A stretch of 9,878 nucleotides of DNA. Origin: Clostridiaceae bacterium (GTDB lineage: Bacteria; Bacillota; Clostridia; Saccharofermentanales; DTU023). Position 1 is the first letter of the stretch. Each line of letters begins with the position of its first letter. A model generated the notes under the pieces. That model saw nothing but the letters and a program-made list of their open reading frames with translations. It searched no databases and was not told the DNA's origin. Made by a program: the position numbers and the translations under genes. The DNA lies in contig JAAZFK010000226.1 of assembly GCA_012511735.1 (NCBI GenBank), positions 1 to 9,878 on the forward strand, in the 5' to 3' direction. Of the stretch, positions 5,036 to 9,878 are shown one piece after another.

Positions 5036-6394
5036 CTATTTCGCGATCAGATCGAAACCGGAAAGCCAGGTCTGATTTGAAGTCCCGAACATGTAGTTGA
5101 GGATGATGACATCCGTGATGCCCTGTTCTTTGACCAGGTTGGGCATGCTGCGCACATAATAGCGGGGATCGATCACGTACACCTCATCAAAGTGGTTGGC
5201 CAGATAGGGTACGAAGGCATTGCCGAAGGAGTCTTTGACTACCAGCACCTTGCGGCCGATCCGGTGATCGGTCTCAATTTTCAGAAGTGCCCGGTCGCCG
5301 CCCGAATAGTTGAGATAGCTGTTGGCTCCCTTAATGCTCTCGTCATTCAGCCTTATCTTGTAGGTGACGGTCATCTCACTGTTGTCCCAGGCCGTCGCTG
5401 TGTAGTCGGCATTGGGCTTCCAGCCCTCAGTCGTATCCGGATTGTCCTTCAGCGTCGCGTCTTTGGAGACCCGGTAAAGGGAGCCCAGATAGGTGCCTTC
5501 CAGCTCATAGTGTTCCATGTCCTCCAGGGCGGCAGGGGTGAGCCCGGCCGATTCGCAGAAGGCCCGGTAGGCGTAATAAGCGCCAAGCCCGGTCCAGTGA
5601 TGGTCGGTTCGGTAATAGATGTACTGGTCGCGGTTGTAGAGGAGCTGATCGTAGGCGTTAACCTTTTGAATGCCGGGATCCAGCGCATCGTTGACGATCC
5701 CGATGCAGAGCTCCTGCGAAGAATAGCCGGAATGGTGCTCCTCGGGCGCGAAGAGCTCGATGGCGGTGGGGGCGATCAGGCTGTAGAGCTGGACGCCCTC
5801 CCCCAGCTTGACATCCAGTTTGTTCAGACGGTCCGCGTAAGCCTTGAGGTTGGTTTCATTGCCGTAATAGCGCTCCATGGCCCTTTTGTTGATGATCAGG
5901 AGCAGCTTGGTGGAGATGACCTCATCAGCCGGGTCAAGCGGCGGAGGCTCAGCCGGCTGGGTGGGCTGGGTGGTTTCGGTGATATCAGGAATTTCTTCGG
6001 TCCCTGAGGGCAGGGGGGGCTGGGTGGGTGCCGGCGGAGGATCCGTCGGTTCGGGAAGCGGCTCGGGGGCGAAGGTGCCCTCCTCGTCGGGGATCAGGTA
6101 AATGGCCATGCCGTCCGCGTTCAGATTGGGATAGGCCATAGCTCTCCAGCTCTTGCCCGCGCGGATGAAGATCTCGCGGAAGGGGAACTGGTCGTTGTAC
6201 CATTTCTCGATTTTGACCGCTGTGTCCCCAGTCAGCGCATCCGCGTACTGGAGTTTGGGGAACTGGGAGAGGGTCCGCCCCTCATCTTCAGAAACAGCCT
6301 CCTGAGGAATGATCAGGTGCAGGATCCCGACCACCAGTAAGGTGACCAGGAAGGTGACGATGAGGATGGATTGGTTTTTTTGGCGTGGATTCAT
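5036..6394 (-). CDS. Membrane-anchored DHHW / AlgX-like protein, partner of the MBOAT acyltransferase
   Basis: This 452-aa protein has one N-terminal membrane segment (about 9-29) and an extracytoplasmic remainder. The signature YYRTDHHWTGLGAYYAYRAF (260-279) carries the Asp264-His265/266 pair that matches the catalytic Asp/His of AlgX/AlgJ SGNH-like acetyltransferases. VVKDSFGNAFVPYL (385-398) supplies the candidate nucleophile Ser389. By analogy with alginate and similar systems, it would move acetyl groups, delivered across the membrane by the MBOAT protein, onto an extracellular glycan; the acceptor is unknown. Residues 109-155 are a Pro/Thr/Glu-rich low-complexity stretch (PTDPPPAPTQPPLP and TTQPTQPAEPPPLDP) inserted between the N-terminal region and the main catalytic part. 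The start ATG has GGGGAG 5 nt upstream and lies 17 nt after the MBOAT stop, so the two genes are almost surely co-transcribed. Confidence 0.85.
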   Translation of the reverse strand: MNPRQKNQSILIVTFLVTLLVVGILHLIIPQEAVSEDEGRTLSQFPKLQYADALTGDTAVKIEKWYNDQFPFREIFIRAGKSWRAMAYPNLNADGMAIYLIPDEEGTFAPEPLPEPTDPPPAPTQPPLPSGTEEIPDITETTQPTQPAEPPPLDPADEVISTKLLLIINKRAMERYYGNETNLKAYADRLNKLDVKLGEGVQLYSLIAPTAIELFAPEEHHSGYSSQELCIGIVNDALDPGIQKVNAYDQLLYNRDQYIYYRTDHHWTGLGAYYAYRAFCESAGLTPAALEDMEHYELEGTYLGSLYRVSKDATLKDNPDTTEGWKPNADYTATAWDNSEMTVTYKIRLNDESIKGANSYLNYSGGDRALLKIETDHRIGRKVLVVKDSFGNAFVPYLANHFDEVYVIDPRYYVRSMPNLVKEQGITDVIILNYMFGTSNQTWLSGFDLIAK

Positions 6395-6411
6395 GATTTC
6401 TCCCCGTCAGA

Positions 6412-7827
6412 TTAAAAGCGGAAATATAAGAAGGGATTGTAACTCGACGCAACCAGGGAAGCCGTCGAGATCAGAAGGAGCAGTACAATCCCCGCTGTCT
6501 TCAGGAAACCGCCCGCGGTCGACGCCTCCAGCTGGTGAAGGGGCCGCTTGAACTTTTTGCGGATCAAGGGCAGCAGGGGGGTGGAGAAGAGCATGGCGAC
6601 CAGGATGAAGGGAAGGTGCTGTTTCCAGAGGATCCGGGCTTCAATGTCTGCGAAACCGGCCAGGCCGGGGGCAAAAACCCGTTTCCAATAGGTCAGAAAG
6701 CGGGAGGTTTCCGTGAAGTAGAAGAGACTCCAGCCCACCAGGACCGCCAGCATGGTCCAAAGATGGCCCAGCAGCCGGGGGATCTTATCCCGATAAGGCA
6801 GGATCAGGACCCGTTCCAGCATGAGCAACAGGAAATAGTAAAGGCCCCAGAGGACGAAGTTGATGCTGGCGCCGTGCCAGAGTCCGGTCAGAAACCAGAC
6901 GATCAGGGTATTTCGAAGCCGGTGCCGCCTGTTGCCCCCCAGGGGGATATAGACATAGTCGCGGAAGAAGGTGCTGAGCGAAATGTGCCAGCGGCGCCAG
7001 AATTCCGTAATGGTCCTGGCGATGTAGGGGTACTTGAAGTTTTCCAGGAAGTGAAAGCCGAACATGCGGCCCAGGCCAATGGCCATGTCCGAATAACCCG
7101 AAAAATCAAAGTAGATCTGGATGGCGAAGGCAATCATGCCCAGGATGGCTGTAGCGGAGCTGATCTGGGCGAAGTGGCTTGACTCCAGGCAGAGCTCGAC
7201 GATCTCACTGGCATAGTTGGCTATCAGAACCTTTTTGGCCAGACCCCCCAGGAAACGGCTGATGCCCGAAGCCATGCCCTCGATGGTGATTTGCCTCCGG
7301 TAGAGTTCTCTCTCAATGTCGGCGTAGCGGACGATGGGGCCGGCGATCAGCTGGGGGAAGAGGGAGACGTAGAGCAGGAAGCGGCCGTAGGAGCGCTGGA
7401 GTTTGATTTCCCCCCTGTAGAGGTCGATGATGTAAGTCAGGGCCTGGAAGGTGTAAAAGGAGATGCCGATGGGCAGCGAGATGGAAGGGACTTTCAGTTG
7501 AATGAAGGGGATGACATTCAGGATTTGGACCAGGAAGCCGGTGTATTTGAAGTAGACCAGGCTGGCCAGGGCCAGGACCACGGCCGCCGCAAGCCACATC
7601 TTTCTTGTCTGCCGGGTCCTTGAACGATCCAGCATCAGCCCACACAGCCAGATGATCAGGGTGGTCAGAAGCAGCAGGATGACGTAGACCGGTTCCCCCC
7701 AGGCGTAGAAGAAGAGGGAGGCGACAAGCAGAAAAGCGTTTTGCGCGCGGATGTTGGTCGTCAGCCAGGCGGCGACCAGACAAACAGGCAAATAGACATA
7801 CAAAAATATCAGCGAAGAAAATACCAT
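6412..7827 (-). CDS. MBOAT family membrane-bound O-acyltransferase (AlgI/PatB-like)
   Basis: This 471-aa polytopic membrane protein has many hydrophobic helices from residue 5 to the C-terminus. Family motifs are clear: IQIYFDFSGYSDMAIGLGR (236-254), FWRRWHISLSTFFRDYVYIP (276-295, with His281) and LTGLWHGASINFVLWGLYY (313-331, with the invariant catalytic-site His318). MBOAT proteins of this type take acyl groups from a cytoplasmic donor, usually acetyl-CoA, and pass them through the membrane to an extracellular transferase. The DHHW gene 17 nt downstream would encode that transferase. DltB is the main alternative, but no dltA, dltC or dltD is nearby, and AlgI-like motifs plus a DHHW partner point to glycan O-acetylation. 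The ribosome binding site is weak (AGGG, 7 nt before ATG). The start lies 9 nt after the upstream gene's stop, suggesting translational coupling. Confidence 0.92.
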   Translation of the reverse strand: MVFSSLIFLYVYLPVCLVAAWLTTNIRAQNAFLLVASLFFYAWGEPVYVILLLLTTLIIWLCGLMLDRSRTRQTRKMWLAAAVVLALASLVYFKYTGFLVQILNVIPFIQLKVPSISLPIGISFYTFQALTYIIDLYRGEIKLQRSYGRFLLYVSLFPQLIAGPIVRYADIERELYRRQITIEGMASGISRFLGGLAKKVLIANYASEIVELCLESSHFAQISSATAILGMIAFAIQIYFDFSGYSDMAIGLGRMFGFHFLENFKYPYIARTITEFWRRWHISLSTFFRDYVYIPLGGNRRHRLRNTLIVWFLTGLWHGASINFVLWGLYYFLLLMLERVLILPYRDKIPRLLGHLWTMLAVLVGWSLFYFTETSRFLTYWKRVFAPGLAGFADIEARILWKQHLPFILVAMLFSTPLLPLIRKKFKRPLHQLEASTAGGFLKTAGIVLLLLISTASLVASSYNPFLYFRF

Positions 7828-7836
7828 ACGTGATCC

Positions 7837-9045
7837 CTATTGACCTATTGTAAGCCCCGTTTGATGTAAGTCAAGATCCCTGTCCAGGAAATCTGAAGCT
7901 TGCGGGGTATCGAGCCAGGCCAGCAGGAGATCAACCACATGTCCGTAGCTTTTGACGCCTTCTTTCTCCTTGTTGACCTTGAGGTAACTGTCGTTGACTT
8001 TTTCCGAAAAATCAGCCACAGGCGTCTCAAAGGCTTTCCAGTAAGCTGTCTCCGCCTGCAGGTCACGGATGACTTCCCCCGACAATTCTTCCCGGTAAGC
8101 CAGGCTCCAGGCGTCGGGATCTTCTTGCCAGAGTTTATAACTGGCGCTCTTCCAGGCGCTGATCAGACCCGAGTAACGCCAGATCGGATCGGGGTGGGAG
8201 ACGCAGCTTAAAAAGCCCGCGAACTCGGCGTCACCTTCGCTGGCAAGCCCGCGTGAATGGGCGATTTCATGAGCCGCCGACGCGGGGATCATAAAGCCAG
8301 GCTGATCAATATTGACGTTGGGTTCTACCAGAAGGGGCATGTAGAGGCCGACGATCCTGGTATAAGACCAGTAGTGCGAGAGCAGGACCCCTTTGGGGCG
8401 TGCACGTACGCTGCTTTGGAGGGCGGGCCAGGTCGATTCCGCCTGATCCCAACCGGCGAAGGCTTCTCTCCAAAGTCCGTCCAGGGAGCCGATATCAGGC
8501 AGGCCTTCCGGGGTCTCATCGAGTTCCCGCCGTGCCTGGACGGCTGCCCTGGCCAGCCGGCGTACGCCCTGCTCCAGCTCGTCGACGGAGTGGTCGCGAA
8601 GTTCGAGTCCCAGCCGGCCGGCCAGCGGGGAACGCGCGTAGTTGAGTCCGTGGAAGATCAGGAAAAGGGAGAGCATGAGGAAGACCAGGCCCAGGGTCAC
8701 CAGGAAGGAACGAAAGAAGCGGCGCAGCCGGTGGGTCCTCCCTTTTCGAAAGAGGCGGATCAGGCTCAGGACCAAAATCAGGAGGAGGACCGGCGTCCCG
8801 ATCAGAACCGTGAATTCGGTCAGGGAAAATCGGAACTGGCTGACCGGCCAGGACCAGAAGGTCGCCAGGGACGGGAAGATCCGGCCGGAATAATAATCGG
8901 CCAGGGCCGGGTTTCGAAAGGCAATTTCCCGGAAGATGATCAGGATAAAAGTGATCAGCGCCATGAGCGCCGTGAAGATCAGGGCACCGGCAAGGGATGG
9001 GCGGGCACCGGACAATCGGCTGACTTGTTTGAATTTTCGACGCAT
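7837..9045 (-). CDS. DUF3810-type membrane protein with HExxH putative zinc peptidase motif
   Basis: The 402-aa protein has an N-terminal membrane region with hydrophobic segments near 18-38, 77-98 and 113-132, separated by a basic loop (100-112, rich in Arg). A large soluble C-terminal part follows. The soluble part contains ASAAHEIAHSRGLASEGDAEF (255-275): HEIAH gives His259, Glu260 and His263 as zinc ligands and catalytic Glu, with Glu270 or Glu274 as candidate third ligand. HYWSYTRIVGLYMPLLVEPN (224-243) and DQPGFMIP (247-254) upstream are also typical of DUF3810 as I remember it. Peptidase activity is inferred from the motif, and no substrate is known. GGGAGGAG precedes the ATG closely. 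It is the first gene of a minus-strand cluster, 9 nt ahead of the MBOAT gene, so a role with surface-polymer modification is possible but unproven. No convincing promoter was found in 9046-9115. Confidence 0.82.
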   Translation of the reverse strand: MRRKFKQVSRLSGARPSLAGALIFTALMALITFILIIFREIAFRNPALADYYSGRIFPSLATFWSWPVSQFRFSLTEFTVLIGTPVLLLILVLSLIRLFRKGRTHRLRRFFRSFLVTLGLVFLMLSLFLIFHGLNYARSPLAGRLGLELRDHSVDELEQGVRRLARAAVQARRELDETPEGLPDIGSLDGLWREAFAGWDQAESTWPALQSSVRARPKGVLLSHYWSYTRIVGLYMPLLVEPNVNIDQPGFMIPASAAHEIAHSRGLASEGDAEFAGFLSCVSHPDPIWRYSGLISAWKSASYKLWQEDPDAWSLAYREELSGEVIRDLQAETAYWKAFETPVADFSEKVNDSYLKVNKEKEGVKSYGHVVDLLLAWLDTPQASDFLDRDLDLHQTGLTIGQ

Positions 9046-9115
9046 AGCTCCTCCCGGATCAGTTGACCCATTCTCTCATATCCGGGCGGCCCGGGGCGAT
9101 GGGAAGCCATCAATC

Positions 9116-9124
9116 TGTTATGAT
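9116..9124 (+). promoter_or_regulatory. Candidate extended -10 promoter for deoD
   Basis: TGTTATGAT fits TGnTATAAT with one mismatch in the hexamer. No good -35 lies at the expected distance. Transcription would start near 9131, giving a leader of about 50 nt. The 10-bp palindrome GTTTTAAAAC (9154-9163) lies in that leader, shortly before the ribosome binding site; its role is unclear. A CCGGGC-G-GCCCGG inverted repeat lies further upstream, near 9082-9094. Confidence 0.4.
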
Positions 9125-9179
9125 TGGGCTGGATTTTTCCATCGAAGCGGACTGTTTTAAAACGCAGAAAGGAAGTGAC

Positions 9180-9878
9180 ATGAGCATACCAACCCCCCAT
9201 ATTGAGGCAAAGAGCCCAGATGAAATCGCCCGGACTGTCCTGATGCCCGGTGACCCCCTCAGGGCAAAATTCGTTGCGAAAACCTACCTGGAATCCCCCG
9301 TTCTTTTTAACCAGGTGCGGGGCATGCTGGGTTACACGGGCCTTTACAAAGGCAAGCGGGTTTCTGTCATGGGATCGGGCATGGGCATCCCCTCGTCCAT
9401 GATTTACATCCATGAGCTGTATGCCTTTTATGAAGTCGACACCATCATCCGCATTGGCAGTACCGGCGCCATGCAACCGGACATCAAGCTGCATGATCTG
9501 GTGCTGGCAACGGCTGCCAACACTGATTCCAAGGTCAATTACGGTCTTTTCGGCCCCTATGACTTTTGCCCCACCCCCGATTTCGATCTCCTGGTGGAAG
9601 CTTACGCCAAGGCCAAGGAGATGGGGATCCGGGTTCACGCGGGCACCGTTCTGAGCTCGGACCAGTTCTACACACAGCTGTCTGATGAGGTCATGAAGAA
9701 CCTGATGCAGTACGGGGCTCTGTGCGCCGAGATGGAGTCAGCCGGTCTCTACATGAAGGCCAGGCAGTTCGGCAAGCGTGCCCTGGGCATGTTCACGGTC
9801 AGTGACCATATCCTGACCCAGGAGGCGGATACACCGCAGGCGCGTCAGGAAGGTTACCGCCAGATGATGGAGCTGGCG
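9180..9878 (+). CDS. deoD: Purine nucleoside phosphorylase DeoD, C-terminal end cut by the window
   Basis: DeoD is the hexameric, 6-oxo/6-amino purine nucleoside phosphorylase. It splits purine (deoxy)nucleosides with phosphate into base and (deoxy)ribose 1-phosphate in cytosolic salvage. The reading frame is open for 233 codons to the right edge with no stop. E. coli DeoD is 239 aa, so only a few residues are missing. Visible motifs are TPHIEA (His7, donated to the neighbouring subunit's site), MPGDPLRAKF (Arg28, phosphate), VRGMLGYTG (Arg47), VMGSGMGIPS, RIGSTGA (Arg91, Ser94), NTDSKVN, AEMESAG (Glu184, Glu186) and TVSDHI (Ser208, catalytic Asp209). AAAGGAAG lies a few nt before the ATG. 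It is divergent from the DUF3810 gene with about 134 nt between starts, so it probably has its own promoter. Confidence 0.95.
   Translation, partial: MSIPTPHIEAKSPDEIARTVLMPGDPLRAKFVAKTYLESPVLFNQVRGMLGYTGLYKGKRVSVMGSGMGIPSSMIYIHELYAFYEVDTIIRIGSTGAMQPDIKLHDLVLATAANTDSKVNYGLFGPYDFCPTPDFDLLVEAYAKAKEMGIRVHAGTVLSSDQFYTQLSDEVMKNLMQYGALCAEMESAGLYMKARQFGKRALGMFTVSDHILTQEADTPQARQEGYRQMMELA

Noticed and set aside
5192..6007. Plus-strand 271-aa open frame antisense to the DHHW gene
   Set aside because: Its composition is a mirror of the real coding strand, and it has no domain motifs. The minus-strand gene is well supported.
6412..7827. MBOAT gene as dltB (teichoic acid D-alanylation)
   Set aside because: No dltA, dltC or dltD lies next to it, and the neighbouring DHHW protein is the usual partner of AlgI-like O-acetylation MBOATs.
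8257..9066. Plus-strand 269-aa open frame rich in Glu, Gln and Arg
   Set aside because: This is the antisense reading of the DUF3810 gene's hydrophobic and Arg-rich segments; such reversed membrane helices give false charged proteins.
8979..9638. Minus-strand 219-aa open frame across the deoD start
   Set aside because: It is antisense to deoD, whose frame matches DeoD from first residue to the window edge, and it also crosses the promoter region.

Overview
The window looks like chromosomal DNA of an anaerobic, fairly GC-rich member of the Bacillota, probably class Clostridia. The reasons are strong AGGAGG-type ribosome binding sites, sigma-A-like promoters, a PerR-type Fur regulator, a Firmicutes-style lipoprotein, a UshA-like phosphoesterase without a signal peptide, and a peroxiredoxin that reads an in-frame UGA as selenocysteine. 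Coding sequence is GC-rich, while intergenic promoter regions are distinctly AT-rich. I see no tRNA, rRNA, CRISPR array, insertion sequence or phage gene. No stretch over 300 bases lacks a gene.

Layout. Positions 1-293 (minus) hold the N-terminal part of a lipoprotein that runs off the left edge, driven by a near-perfect consensus promoter. It is divergent from a cytoplasmic 5'-nucleotidase/metallophosphoesterase (516-1991, plus). Next comes a minus-strand pair read from 3096 down to 2046: a selenocysteine-containing peroxiredoxin (2488-3096) followed by perR (2046-2459), ending in an intrinsic terminator. Upstream of this pair, a 31-bp palindrome contains an exact PerR box, with a second near-perfect box right beside it. 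On the other side of these boxes, a short bacterial malic enzyme (3261-4445) is transcribed divergently.

From 9045 down to 4496 a compact minus-strand cluster encodes a membrane DUF3810-type putative metallopeptidase, an MBOAT acyltransferase, a DHHW/AlgX-like membrane-anchored protein, and a small conserved protein of unknown function. The first three are separated by only 9 and 17 nt. The MBOAT and DHHW pair is the usual architecture for O-acetylation of an extracellular glycan, so the cluster probably modifies a cell-surface polymer. At the right edge, deoD (purine nucleoside phosphorylase, from 9180, plus) is missing only its last few codons.

The most noteworthy item is the peroxide-defence unit. 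The peroxidatic cysteine of an AhpC-type peroxiredoxin is encoded by UGA (codon 47), and a SECIS-like hairpin lies just downstream. The usual C-terminal resolving cysteine is replaced by Thr, and the unit carries its own PerR regulator and operators. A standard gene caller would start this gene at the GTG at 2946 and lose the whole active site. The two nucleotide-salvage genes (5'-nucleotidase and deoD) are at opposite ends and are not an operon, though both appear to have extended -10 promoters.
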